Assembly: GCA_949316235.1 (NCBI GenBank)
Contig: OX438750.1
Span: forward strand, 434,001-498,000
DNA length: 64,000 nt
Direction: 5' to 3'
Source: Oegoconia quadripuncta
Taxonomy: Eukaryota > Arthropoda > Insecta > Lepidoptera > Autostichidae
In this document: positions 1 through 10,760 of the stretch, one piece after another
How positions within the stretch are numbered: position 1 is the stretch's first letter
Layout: each line of letters opens with the position of its first letter
Position numbers and translations under genes: made by a program
Notes under the pieces: model-generated
Told to the model about the DNA's origin: nothing
The model's input: only the letters and a program-made list of their open reading frames with translations
Database searches by the model: none

Positions 1-118
1 GTCTATTTATTACTCTGGCTTGTTTAGCTTTTGCATTTACTTAGGTAATTTCGTATGTAACGGTAACAAACATATCTAAAATATAATTATATAGCTTCAA
101 TAGAGTAAAAATCCGTCT

Positions 119-720
119 ATGCGTTATGTAATTTCTTATAAATCTTGTAAAGTATTAAAAATACGACAATTATTTAAAATAAATATCGTACTTGAAAAGC
201 ACAATAGTCTTCCATATAGCACTGAAATTACTAACAAAAGACGAAACGATATAGTTTGCCCTAAGAACGCAGGAACAAAACATGCATTTTCATCTAGATT
301 TTACGTGTTCCTAGGACCACTTCTTTATAATAGATTAAATGCAAAAATTGCCATGTACCACCTTACCTACAGTCATAATAAGAAATTACTACAAGATTTT
401 CTTCAAAATTTGACCTACGAGGATACAGAGAAGTTATTGACTGTCTTGAAGTAACCTTTAAGCATAGATTTATTCTGTATATGTACTTTATTTATAGATT
501 TTTAGCTTATATCTATATGATTATATTATTTTAAGTCATAGAAGCCCTAGCTTCGCCTGAACCACAGGATTTTCCTAGTTCAGGCACTAGTGTTACAGTT
601 GCAATAAGTATCAATATATATGTAGATTTTATGTTTTAATGTACCATAAGAATTAATAAATATATTTGGTTTGGTTTGATTTGAATTAATAAAGTTAACA
701 ATAAATAATCATTTATTTAA
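119..720 (+). repeat. LINE 3' end with remnant of reverse-transcriptase C-terminus
   Basis: The frame 119-454 (111 codons) resembles the extreme C-terminus of lepidopteran non-LTR reverse transcriptases, with a FLGPLLYNRL-like motif and a closing LTYEDTEKLL. The following 265 bp would be the 3' untranslated end, closing with the simple tail TTTGGTTTGGTTTGA near 665-680. The 5' part is missing or outside the window. Family assignment is by eye only. Confidence 0.5.
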
Positions 721-820
721 TCATTATTAAATAATTTTAATATTAACTCCGTCAATAGATTCAGCTTTATTTATTATTGTAGAGAGACAATGTATGTGAC
801 GTAATGCGTACTCCAATGTA

Positions 821-899
821 ATCAGTGGGTTAGCGAACGATTGCACTGCGTGGGCTCGCGAGTCGTTCCCCGTCGCGCTCCTCGCTAACCCCACTGATG
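821..899. repeat. short hairpin element
   Basis: ATCAGTGGGTTAGCGA is mirrored by TCGCTAACCCCACTGAT with a GC-rich interior. It is unlike the AT-rich flanks. The minus frame 727-921 crosses it and is not a gene. Confidence 0.6.
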
Positions 900-954
900 A
901 CAAACTATAAAGTTCAAGCATTTATTTCAACGTAAGACGATGACGAAGATATGA

Positions 955-1240
955 CGAAGACGATGATATCATTTGTTGAATGTCAATTTAAATCTACTGG
1001 AAATAAAAAAGGCTTATTGCATTTATCTGTCAGTCGGTATGTCCAAGCTACTACCGCTTCGGAAAAAGAAATGATCTGTGGGAAAAGAAGCGGCGCAAGA
1101 AACCCACCGGATCATTGTTGTCCTTTTTTTATTAAAAAAAATAAAGTATATAACTAATACAATTTTATAATTTTGCACCAAGCGTGTTTGTCATTCAGGT
1201 AGTCACTAATTTTATAATACCTTTTTTTGCTAGTGTTATT
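955..1240 (-). repeat. LINE 3' end fragment
   Basis: On the minus strand it carries the family's TATTATAAAATTAGTGACTA...CATTCAGG coding end and the AAGAAACCC...GCTTCTTTTCCCAC 3' part seen in other copies here. The plus frame 951-1157 is a shadow. Confidence 0.5.
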
Positions 1241-1365
1241 TTGACATTTGAGTAGGCACGCATTACGTCACATACATTGTGCCCCTACATTATTATTATA
1301 AATAATAATTTTAATATTAACTCCGTCAATAGATCTAGCTTTATTTATTATTATTAAGTACTTTA

Positions 1366-1569
1366 CATGATCTTAAACAATGCCCCAAACAAACTGTTTG
1401 GCTCAGTTTGTCTGCAGAACTCGAGTCTCACAAAAAGTTATACAAGGTTATGCTCCAACACCATCCTGAGGACACTGGTCGACAAGTGGGATTCCGTGAT
1501 GCTGCGGCACTGGATACGCTTGCACACATCCAAATAGTGCTTATTCCCTTCTGTTCACAGTTTTTATAG
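1366..1569 (+). other. unexplained open stretch with protein-like composition
   Basis: One frame is open for about 65 codons and reads HDLKQCPKQTVWLSLSAELE, then ESHKKLYKVMLQHHPEDTGR and QVGFRDAAALDTLAHIQ. The balanced, helix-like composition differs from chance AT-rich frames. I do not recognise the family. It could be a captured exon, a transposon coding piece, or chance. No clear start codon or donor is visible. Confidence 0.3.
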
Positions 1570-1570
1570 A

Positions 1571-2097
1571 ATAGTGTAATTTACTTGTAAGTTACTAACC
1601 AAAATATGGGTCTAATCCTGAATTAAATGTTTTTTTATTATTATTTTATACCAAAAAGCCGATACTCCGTAATTAGACTATATATTTTGCAATCAATTTG
1701 GCTAGAAAAAAATAAAATAAAAATGAAGGATTGTTGCGAATTCAGGTACTGTTACGTTTCCAAAGGTTGTTTATCATTCATTAATTAGATAAATAATTAA
1801 AGAAAAAATATAACATCATATTATTTTTGCGGCCGCAATCGATTCTATACGTGCTTCTGACCAAACTGATTTCATGTCTCAGTTAGCTATACAATATAAC
1901 CTTGTATATTACCTAGTTATAAATAGACGTTAGTATTGATTAAATACTTAGGAGTTAAGGTTATCTTATAAGAGTTTTTTGAATAGTTTGGACAATTTGC
2001 TTTTATTGTACTTAGTTTTAATATGGACAGCCAAAGTAAATGCGCTTTCTAAGGGTTCTATCACCAATAGTTACCTACTGACATGTATCTGGTTCTG
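1571..2097. other. no gene seen
   Basis: AT-rich DNA. Apart from repeat Z at 1730-1865 I see nothing. Confidence 0.6.
1730..1865 (+). repeat. dispersed repeat Z, copy 1
   Basis: TTAATTAGATAAATAATTAA, then GAAAAAATATAAC and AATCGATTCTATACGTGCTT, is shared with 57535-57645. Confidence 0.6.
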
Positions 2098-2260
2098 AGG
2101 CCGTTAATAAACCGTTCTCAAGATTGAGACGACCTTAAGTTGACGCTTGAGAATCTGTTGCATATTAAAACTGTATCAAAAAATAGAATTGATACTGAGA
2201 CGCGATCTCAATCTCAAGTTTATGGGTGGTTTGTGAGTAACGCGCCTGACTGCTTTAAAA
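2098..2260. repeat. degenerate CTCAAG-palindrome MITE fragment
   Basis: It contains GGCCGTTAATAAACCGTTCTC and several diverged CTCAAG/CTTGAG motifs immediately left of copies 1 and 2. It is an older relic or a related element. Confidence 0.5.
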
Positions 2261-2270
2261 GCCGTACTTA

Positions 2271-2565
2271 GACCCCTATTAATAAACCATTCTCAAGATT
2301 TAGAACAGTCCTGTGACCGGTCTCAAGTAAACGTGTTGATTAATAAACCTAACTTGAGACCTGAAAAGCACGTACATACTCAAGCAGTACTCACTTGAGA
2401 GGTGCGCGTATTAATGAACGAACTCAAGACTATCATTCATTCCCCGCTGAGGCGAATATTTGAGAAGCGATATCAGCTGAGTAGACCTCAAGATTCGTTT
2501 ATAAATTAGCACGGAGCTTGAGATAGCATCAACTGCTTAAGACGCATCTCGGTTGATATATCTAT
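2271..2565 (+). mobile_element. CTCAAG-palindrome MITE, copy 1 (3' end cut by copy 2)
   Basis: It begins CCCCTATTAATAAACC and carries the family's alternating CTCAAG/CTTGAG and TTAATAAAC motifs. It stops where the oppositely oriented copy starts at 2566, so the two form a head-to-head pair. Confidence 0.8.
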
Positions 2566-2886
2566 GGCCCGTATAATAAACCAATCTCAATACAAGATAT
2601 GCGTCTTAAGCAGTTGACGCTATTTCAAGCTCCGCGCTAATTTATAAACCAATCTTGAGGTCTACTCAGCTAAGATCATTTCTCAAGTATTCGCCTCAGC
2701 GGCAAATGAATGATAGTCTTGAGTTTCGTTTATAAATACGTGAAACTCGGCGCGCCTCTCAAGTAAGAACTGCTTGAGTAACCACGTGCGTTTTAGGTCT
2801 CAAGTTAGGTTTATTAATCAAGACGTTTACTTGAGACCGATCAAAAGACGGTTCTCAATTTTGAGAATGGTTTATAAATACGGGCC
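2566..2886 (-). mobile_element. CTCAAG-palindrome MITE, copy 2
   Basis: It is a reverse-oriented copy from GGCCCGTATAATAAACC to GGTTTATAAATACGGGCC. The frame 2774-2995 runs through its right half by chance. Confidence 0.82.
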
Positions 2887-3149
2887 CATGTTTCATACTG
2901 ACTGGAAGAATTTGCGCCTTCATAGACAAATGAAAAGTACACTACGAACTACAGAGAGCGACCGCAAAAGATATAAAATGAAAAATAAAATTTAAACCAG
3001 AATGAGCACGCGTCGGCCGAGGATACCAGGCATTCATAACAAAGAGGCGTATCAAGTGACCGGACGGACGAGGGACAATGCGGGTGCGGGGTAACGTAAC
3101 ACCGCCTGCAAGGTCTGCGCGCCTAGTACTCGCCGTTTCTACGCAAGAC

Positions 3150-3200
3150 TTACTTGGCCTCAATCGTCTGAGGTTAAGTGAAGATGATATCAAGAATGGT
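3150..3200 (-). repeat. possible SINE-A relic
   Basis: CTTGGCCTCAATCGTCTGAG then GTTAAGTGAAGATGAT weakly resembles the SINE-A 3' end in reverse. The minus frame 2942-3232 spanning it has no recognised domain. Confidence 0.35.
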
Positions 3201-3254
3201 GCCTGTGCGGACAGAAAAACGTCATAGGACATGAACCGCCTAGCATATCTTAAT

Positions 3255-3380
3255 TTGTTATTTCAAAATGAAAGCAAATTGATAGCTTTAAAACGTCGCT
3301 ATTTTTAAATATATGGCTCTTTCACAAAGCTGTAATCCCCAGAGAAGAATGAGGAAAAGATGCAAGGGTTGCTTTTTTCT
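3255..3380 (-). repeat. short LINE 3' fragment
   Basis: CTTTCACAAAGCTGTAATCC then CCAGAGAAGAATGAG is a diverged relative of the LINE 3'UTR at 49.5 kb in reverse. Confidence 0.4.
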
Positions 3381-3435
3381 TTGAAGCCATGAAGGCGTCG
3401 AACGTTATATTAATGATTCGGTAGTGATATTTTAA

Positions 3436-3562
3436 GTGACGCGCGCAATAAAATAATATTGAGAGAAGATAGGCCAGACAGGCGAACGCTTTAGGTTATG
3501 AACGCTAATTAGAACGATAACCAGCCAAAAAAGGATGATTTTAACAAAATTATAGTACACTA
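3436..3562 (+). repeat. dispersed repeat Y, copy 1 (empty site)
   Basis: It starts around AGTGATATTTTAAGTGACGC and continues through ATATTGAGAGAAGATAGGCC to TTTTAACAAAATTATAGTAC. It is paralogous to 10511-10642 but has no MITE at the TAA. Confidence 0.7.
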
Positions 3563-4210
3563 TAACAAAATCTGTGCAAAGATGGCGGACACGGGCGGGT
3601 CATGACGAATTATTTTATCCTCTGTGTACGAACACCCGAAATACAGAATATCCTCTGATATTACCGAAACGAGCAACCATTTTTAGACCGAGTTAGTTAA
3701 TAATGCAGCAGCACAGCCAGAGTTGCCGTTTGGAGCTCATATCGATTGTAACGTCTCGTGGAACTAGTACGGAAATACTCGGTATCATTTCTGGCCGAGT
3801 TGGGTTACCTAGCTGTAAATAGGGCATCGATTAGTGTACCGAATTCGACTCCTGGTCGCGTATGTAGATAAAATACTTCTACATGGCGTAGGAAAATTTT
3901 TAACACGTAAATTGTACGAGATATATCTTTAAATTGGTATAAAATAGATTAATTTACGTATAAGAACATGATAGAGGTTATATCTGAATAGTTACTTTTT
4001 TTTTTTTTTTTTATATGAGAGGGCGGCAAACGAGAATAGTTACTTACTCCTCTATGTCATGATTTCGAGCAGAAATCTAACTTATATTATAAATGCACAT
4101 CATAACACTTATACATAACTTACATAACAATGTACAGCAAAAAGTGCAAAAAATACTGAAATACAAAGTCTGTAATGAACTCCAATTACAGACGAGTACC
4201 TACAACACAA
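3563..4210. other. no gene seen
   Basis: It contains a T-run at about 3993-4010 followed by GAGAGGGCGGCAAACGAGA, a common repeat end; otherwise unrecognised. Confidence 0.6.
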
Positions 4211-4535
4211 GGCCCGTATTAAAAACCATTCTCAAGATTGAGAACAGTCTTGTGACAGGTCTCAACTAAACGTGTTGATTAATAACTTGAGACCTGAAAC
4301 GCGCGTGCTTACTCAAGCAGTACACACTTGAGAGTTTCACGTATTAATAAACGGATGTCAAGACTATCATTCATTCGCCGCTGAGGCGAATACTTGATAA
4401 GTGATCTCAGCTGAGTAGACCTGAAGATTGGTTTATAAATTAGCACGGAGCTTGAGATAGCGTCAACTACTTAAGACGCATCTTGGTTGATACAGCCTCA
4501 AGACTTGTATTGAGATTGGTTTATTAATACGGGCC
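4211..4535 (+). mobile_element. CTCAAG-palindrome MITE, copy 3
   Basis: It runs from GGCCCGTATT to AATACGGGCC, about 325 bp. The flanks are CAA on the left and TAA on the right, a decayed TAA duplication. Confidence 0.85.
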
Positions 4536-4554
4536 TAAAACTATGTGCATAGAA

Positions 4555-4670
4555 ACTTAAACCTACTAGGGTGTTCTTGAGAAAACAATCTTGCTTGACA
4601 GACAGACAGACGGAAAACGAAGTGATCCTATAAGGGTTCCTTTTGACGTACGAAACCCTAAAAATGGGTA
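4555..4670 (+). repeat. common insect dispersed repeat tail
   Basis: GACAGACAGACAGACGGAAA, then CGAAGTGATCCTATAAGGG and GTACGAAACCCTAAAAA, is a repeat end seen widely in insect genomes (recalled, not searched). A related piece lies near 34440-34500. Confidence 0.45.
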
Positions 4671-5207
4671 GGATACCTACAATATAATATAACCTACAAA
4701 GGTTTTCGTAAAAATGTAAATGGGTCTGGTTGAGGCTGGATTAATACAAAGGACGCAAATTGTACCCTATCCACAGGTATTATAAAGATTAATAATATCT
4801 CTCTATTATATCATTGACCTTCATATTTATGTTACGAAATATTTTCAACTCAAAGGATTCCATTTTTTTTTTTTTTTTTAGTTTAATTTATCCACATAGG
4901 ATAGGCAAAGATCAAAGGATTCCAATTTCATAAGTACACCGCCATTTTGTTGCTCATTTCTTCTTTTTTGCGCGCTCGAACAGGCAAAGGTACGAGTCAT
5001 TCAGTCCGCGTTCCATTATACTTTATTTTCTGTTCTTATAAAATTTTATACGGAAATTATAGGTTATTTTCAAATTTCTATTCACATCTTATTTCTAAAA
5101 GGAGGTTACCTAAGAACAGAAATAGCGTTCGTTTCGCTAAAGAATTGAAACTATATGCCTTTATAAGACAAAAGTGAAACTATGCATGAATTCAAACTCA
5201 TAAAGAT
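4671..5207. other. no gene seen
   Basis: A T-run lies at 4864-4879. The frame 4947-5177 shows no domain. Confidence 0.6.
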
Positions 5208-5372
5208 TGTGTGAAAGTGATTTAGCCCTGAAATTAAAAAATATTTCATGTGAAACCTTGAAATAATATTCCATTTTCCCAATAAAAAACAAATTTGGAT
5301 ATAGCTTTGAAAATCGCAGGAATTGGTACATATGATTAACGAAGAAAAAAATCTCCAATTTCATAGGTTATA
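5208..5372 (+). mobile_element. truncated MITE (CCTATGAAATTGG family)
   Basis: Only the right part is present, from GTGATTTAGCCCTGAAATT to CCAATTTCATAGGTTAT. The minus frame at 5161-5364 is a chance reading of it. Confidence 0.75.
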
Positions 5373-5397
5373 TGAAATACCCAATATTTCGTAAGAT

Positions 5398-5480
5398 GAA
5401 CCGTGGATGTTGTTTCAAGCATTAAACTGTTAATGTTTGGGATATCTCTGACCACCCTATTTGGGATAAAGGTGACTTTT
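5398..5480 (+). repeat. dispersed repeat V, copy 1
   Basis: AACCGTGGATGTTGTTTC, then TGTTTGGGATATCTCTGACC, resembles the 27.5-kb stretch. Confidence 0.4.
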
Positions 5481-6299
5481 TGTTAGATTTTTTTCTAATG
5501 ATTGACTGGCTATGCGTTTGACCACGAATACCACAATCGCTCGTCTTGGAAAGTTACGATGTGGTCGAAGGTGAAGTACGCGAAGTATTCATCCTGCTTT
5601 TGAATAAGTAATCACCATCCAACTATAATGGCCATTGTCTGCCTGTAGTCGGCCGACGTGGAATATATCCTCTCACCCAAAACAACACGCTTTGTGATAA
5701 TCTTTATAATAAAGAACACAGAAATCAGCGCCAGGGTTAATGGAAAACCTTTCCCAATTCCCACCCATGAGAGGAGTACAGTTAGTATTGAAATCACTGT
5801 AATAAATAAAATAATAATAAATAAAAAATTGTTTATTTTCTCATCGCAAAATTAAATGACACTTTAAAAAGTGATTTTAGAACTAGGTAATACATAGAAC
5901 ATATTTGTGGGAAGACTGGTGCCTGAAAAGGAAGAACCAGAATTACAGGTCGCCAGGCCCCCCAGCTATGGACATAGTGTATTAGAGCAGAGATATGGTG
6001 ATTGAGGAAGAAACACTTAAGGAAAGAAACAAACGAGAAGGAAATCACGAAACGTAAGACCTGGTGTTTGGAGTGGAATTGTAGTGTTGTGCACTGTTTT
6101 TAACTCCCGACGAAAAACTATAGGTGTTATGTGTTTGTTGGCGTTATGTGTTTATGTATGTCCAGTCTCTGTCCGTAAGCAATAAGCGGCCCAGTTGGAG
6201 TGCTATTTCCAAAGTTTCAATTTATAGTTGTTATTTAATAAAGTAATTACCCTAGTACTTGCAATATTTCTTCAGTTTCGTCGTAATTTAAATTTTGAA
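5481..6299. other. no gene seen
   Basis: Small overlapping frames on both strands near 5612-5855 and 5833-6048 have no recognised motif. Confidence 0.6.
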
Positions 6300-6410
6300 G
6301 CTAGTCTATGTCCATGCTTGTTTATCATCCGGATAGTCAGAAATTTTGTAATAGCCTTTGGTAAATAATGTCTGTTTTATGATGGTTTTGAATTTATTTA
6401 AAGGTAAATT
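6300..6410 (-). repeat. LINE coding-end fragment
   Basis: The minus strand reads like the YYKI-DY...DKQAW end of the 49-kb LINE (plus-strand CCATGCTTGTTTATCATCCG and AATAGCCTTTGGTAAATAAT). Confidence 0.6.
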
Positions 6411-6511
6411 TTAATTACGGATGGCTAGGGGTACTCACTCTATTATTCTACAAAAAATCAGTAATTTTAAGGTTATACAATAAACACAAATCTTTATTGC
6501 ACAACAAATTC

Positions 6512-6720
6512 AAAATCAAAATCAAAAATATTTTATTCAATGTAGGATACAAAAATATCACTTATTGAAAGTCAACGTGTTATTTTTTTTTTAAACTACA
6601 TCGCTTCGCAAGGTGTTATGGTTGGGGAGAAGAAGCGACAAGAAACTCCGCAACATTTTATATAACATATTACAAAACAATAGTAATTAACATAACGACC
6701 AGCTAACACCAGACCTCCTT
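6512..6720 (-). repeat. LINE 3' end with (TTTTGA)n tail
   Basis: Plus-strand TCAAAATCAAAATCAAAAAT, then TTTATTCAATGTAGG and GAAGAAGCGACAAGAAACTC, is the complement of a LINE 3'UTR and tail of the same general type. Confidence 0.55.
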
Positions 6721-7444
6721 ATCGCCTAAATAATCATCATCAACAAAAAAGAAAATACAGTTACAGAAATTTATAGGAAGTTACATCACAAAAATCAAGT
6801 ATTTTTACTAGACTAATGTGACGACAATATACATAACGAAACTTTTTTTGCTTCAACCAATCAATCAGGTCCGATTTGAAATTAGAGCAATTATTTTCGT
6901 CCAATTACAGCAAGTAACATTAAGTATTCTATTTAGCGGGACATTTCGTTTAAAAGCAGATATATCTTTTGAAATAACGGGACAATCCAAAGAAGTCCCA
7001 CCCATCTGGCAATCCTAGTCAGTGTTTATACAGACGGAGTTGCTATTGAGAAATATGTGAAACAACTTTATCTCCAGGCTCGCATGTAAATTGAATAACG
7101 CGGTGTTAGAGCTCCTGCATTTTTCTGTACTACAATGAAATACTGTTGGCTACGGGAAAAAGAAAAGTTGGCATAACTCTGGAATACAGTTTACTAACTA
7201 ACCCATTTCAAACTTCGTCCACGACAATTCACGCTAGAAAAGTTTATGGTTAAAGCGCCAGTTTTAAAAGAATTTGTTTTAAAGACACAACCTAGCTATA
7301 TCATTATTATCTATGCTACTTTACTTTTACCATAGAGGAATAACACTACTTTTACAAAATAAGACCACATATAAATCTAACCTTTCCTTAATTATAATTA
7401 TCTGTCCCCAATATACATTTATATAAGCCCAAAGCAGAAGCTAA
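6721..7444. other. no gene seen
   Basis: It is unrecognised AT-rich sequence; the frame 6818-7018 has no domain. Confidence 0.6.
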
Positions 7445-7702
7445 GGCCCGTATTAATAAACCATTCTCAAGATTGAGAACAGTCTTGTGACCGGTCTCAA
7501 GTAAATGTGTTGATTAAATCTAACTTGAGTCATGAAAAGCACATGCATACTCACGCAGTACTCACTTGATAGGTGCGCGTATTAATAAACGAAACTCAAG
7601 ACTATCACTCATTCGAGCTTGAGATAGCGTCAACTGCTTAAGACGCATCTCGGTTGATACAGCCTCAAGAATTCTATTGAGATTGATTTATTAATACGGG
7701 CC
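7445..7702 (+). mobile_element. CTCAAG-palindrome MITE, copy 4 (internally deleted)
   Basis: Both ends are present (GGCCCGTATTAATAAACC, then TTTATTAATACGGGCC). About 75 bp after the ATCACTCATTCG segment is missing compared with the other copies. The left flank is TAA. Confidence 0.85.
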
Positions 7703-8331
7703 TTAATGCAAAAGGCAATAAAAATACTGATCACTTACTTGTGGTAGGTAATCGTTGTTCGGGACACCCACGGGAAGAGACGAGTTGTTCCATTAAATTA
7801 TTCTTCCTATACCGAGAACCCATCTTGTAAAACAAACAAATAGTACCTATTTTAAAACAAAAAAATCCCACCTACATTTACCGCCATTTTTCAACTCATT
7901 TTTCCCCGTTCTCGTATAGGCATAGGAACGATTCTACACAGCCACCAAATCCCGCTTTATGCTGATAGAGTCTTGTACTCGACACGTATGGATGTACCGC
8001 TGGATTACATGAGAGCATTCGCGTTGTTTAGTGGCTCTTACGCGGTACACAATACAACCTAATATGTTCAGAGTTACTGCGTATATGTGTTGAATGCGAG
8101 GGGCATGCATAGGTAGGTAAAAAGTCATGTCAAAGTGCGTATTCCTGAACGCTCCGTAATGGGATTTTCCTAAACGAAATAGCTAGTTCACTGTTCCCTT
8201 GCTTGAATCACAGAACAATAACCTTATGATGGTAATACTAATACAGCTTGGCTACCTATTTATTACTACAATAAAATATCAAAACAAAAGCTTTTCTACT
8301 GTATATGTTATATACTACGCCTTGAGGTTTT
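7703..8331. other. no gene seen
   Basis: The minus frame 7934-8128 lacks any recognisable feature. Confidence 0.6.
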
Positions 8332-8410
8332 TTTTTATTTATAACGGGTTCGTACTTGACCTCAATCACACCTGATGTTAAATGAAGATGAGGTCGAAGG
8401 AAGGTTAATA
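8332..8410 (-). mobile_element. SINE-A 3' fragment
   Basis: GGGTTCGTACTTGACCTCAA and CACACCTGATGTTAAATGAA are the complement of the family's end. Confidence 0.72.
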
Positions 8411-10176
8411 CTCAGACACAGACAGCTTTATTCGAAATTTATTGAACTTCCTATCGGTAATTCTCAAAACTCCTAGGCGTTTCTTCTTATCCATTTGAGA
8501 ACTTGAATATGGATTTTAATAGTTATTCAACTGCTTTAAAATCTCCAAGCTCGTGGCGAAACATAAATCTTATCTGTGAAAAATATTACTTCTGGGAAGA
8601 AGGAATATTATACCAGGATACCAGAAGGGTTACCAGAAGGGAATTAACTGGGGTTTCTTAAAGGCCGTATTAATAACTCATCTGAAAGGAATTCATTTTC
8701 TCTCATTGGTTTCATTTCTTTTCATAGCAAAGTCACGTTTATCATTCCAGATGAAGAAAATAAAGATCATATTATAATTTACCTACTAAGGTCGTCTGCA
8801 TTACCACAGACTATAAAAAAACCTCTATTATACCATACTATACAGTATACACTACCTAATAGAAGGTAAATATTATTATAAGTATTCCTTCATTGAGACA
8901 TCATAATTTTTACTGTCGTTTAATGAATGATTGATGTTTGTTCTTCACTAAATAAACACTGCACTGACATTTATATAAATAATAACATAGAGTCTGTAAT
9001 AATTTTACATATAAAAAAAACAGATACTTATATTTTTCACTGACTCCAAGGAACTTTGCTCAGACAGCCTAATTCTTATGAATAAGCCTGTAAGCCGTCC
9101 CCTAATGTAACAATAATAAATAACTCTGTGGCGCCAGTTCGTCTGTGCGCCTATTGATTCCCGTGCGCCGAGTCCTTCCCTCCTTTTTGGCTTCAGTATT
9201 TTATGTTAAGTACAAGTAACTTGGCGCTCGCCACATCCTCGGAAGCTCCGTCCGCTTCCTCGTTCTATATAAACCGAGTCATGTCAAAAATTACTAAGAA
9301 AACTAAATCAAACACTCACCAATTTAACCGCTAACCGTATAGTTAGAAGTTGTATAAAACTACAAAATTAAGTTTGTCACTGTCTTGCTTTTTTCGAAAT
9401 TCAATTTTGGTATGATCTTATCGATATGTCTTTCAAGATTCTATATCGACGCTAGGTGCCTTCCAGATATTAATCAATCAGTACATCTATTACCATGGAA
9501 CTTCAGTGCCAATGTATTTAAAATAGTAAATATTTGATTTGAAAGGTTCTTACTTTCAACTTGATACGTGTAGTATCATCCATCATAGAGAAGATCATGA
9601 AGAATTGAATTTGAAAAATAATTAGAAAACGCAAATTAAATACGTATAAATCGTCTTAGCTCCCGCATCTCAAAATCCTTTATTGACCCTATCCTACGAC
9701 AGTCAAATGTCATTTTCCCCGTCAGATGACAGTGCCTTAGGAAAGATTCCGGCGGTTTCTAGTGGGAACCCGAATGCTCAGTACAAAACTTATATTGTAT
9801 GTGAAAGACTGAATAAATAAATAAATACTTACACTTCCTTTCCTTACACAATCATTGACTTTTGCTGCACAATATTTTGCCTTCATTACATATCAAAACT
9901 CGATATATTATATACAAATTGCAGGATATACAAATAAAAGCATCACACGTCACTCGCTAAATTCCCGCCAACAAGATCAACTGTTGTAGATAAATAATAA
10001 TAAAAAAAAAGTTTAAAGTTTGCAACACCTAAGAATCGTTCAAAAAAGTCAACTTTACCTTTGTACCTTTTACATGACGTTGGGCTGTGAGTGTGTGTAG
10101 CCCTTACATATTTGTAATGCAGTGGATTCCTTTAGTGACTTGATTTCTAATTCTTATTTCTGTATTGATATTCTAA
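8411..10176. other. no gene seen
   Basis: A less AT-rich patch at 9120-9260 holds a TATA-like TCTATATAAACC at about 9263, but no exon can be attached. A repeat is listed at 9700-9830. Confidence 0.55.
9700..9830 (+). repeat. dispersed repeat with (AATA)n tail
   Basis: GACAGTGCCTTAGGAAAGAT, then GTATGTGAAAGACTGAATAA and repeats of AATA. Its head recurs diverged at 14560-14640 and its tail at 46460-46500. Confidence 0.45.
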
Positions 10177-10507
10177 GGCCCGTATTAATAAACCAATCTC
10201 AATACAAGTCTTGAGGCTGTATCACCCGAGAAGCGTCTTAAGCAGTTGACACTATCTCGAGCTACGTGCTAATTTATAAACCAATCTTGAGGTCTACTCA
10301 GCTGAGATCACTTCTCAAGAATTCGCCTCAGCGGCGAATGAATGATAGTCTTGAGTTTCGTTTATAAATACGCGTACGTCTCAAGTGAGTACGCTTGAGT
10401 ATGCACGTGCGTTTCAGGTCTCAAGTAAGGTTAATTAATCAACACGTTTACTTGAGACAGGTCACAAAACTATTCTCAATCTTGAGAACGGTTTACTAAT
10501 ACGGGCC
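10177..10507 (-). mobile_element. CTCAAG-palindrome MITE, copy 5 (with TAA target duplication)
   Basis: This complete 331-bp copy is flanked by TAA on both sides (10174-10176 and 10508-10510). The sequence to its right (GACGCGCCC...) is a repeat whose relative at 3.4 kb lacks the insertion, which supports TAA as the duplicated target. Confidence 0.9.
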
Positions 10508-10510
10508 TAA

Positions 10511-10642
10511 ATGACGCGCCCAACAAAAAAAATATTGAGAGAAGAAGATGGTCCACACAGGCTAACGCAAAAGTTATGAACGCTAGATATGACGCTAACC
10601 AGCCTAAAACGGATGATTTTAACAATATTGAAGTACACTGAC
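10511..10642 (+). repeat. dispersed repeat Y, copy 2 (carries MITE copy 5 at its left)
   Basis: ATGACGCGCCC, ATATTGAGAGAAGAAGATGG and GGATGATTTTAACAATATTG align with repeat Y copy 1. The homology continues left of the MITE (TATTGATATTCTAA). Confidence 0.7.
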
Positions 10643-10760
10643 TTTAGTCGTACTTTTTTTACATTTATGGAAACCACACAGCACTCTTTTTGTATCATAT
10701 GACATAACACACATTTGCATCGCATTCCATATAAGGATTTATCCTAAAGCTGGGCGGGCT

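Larger units (their letters stand above)
718..1353. repeat. composite element: inverted repeats inside long direct repeats
   Basis: A direct repeat of about 60 bp with ATTAACTCCGTCAATAGAT lies at about 730-783 and 1300-1353. Just inside it, ACAATGTATGTGACGTAATG (787 on) is inverted at 1256-1280. The interior contains a 79-bp hairpin (821-899) and a minus-strand LINE end (about 955-1240). Confidence 0.65.

Noticed and set aside
2774..2995. 73-codon plus frame and overlapping minus frame at 2942-3232
   Set aside because: The first runs through a MITE; the second has no domain and spans a SINE relic.
9250..9340. Possible TATA promoter and minus-strand splice donor (CACTCACC)
   Set aside because: No exon or coding frame could be attached on either strand.
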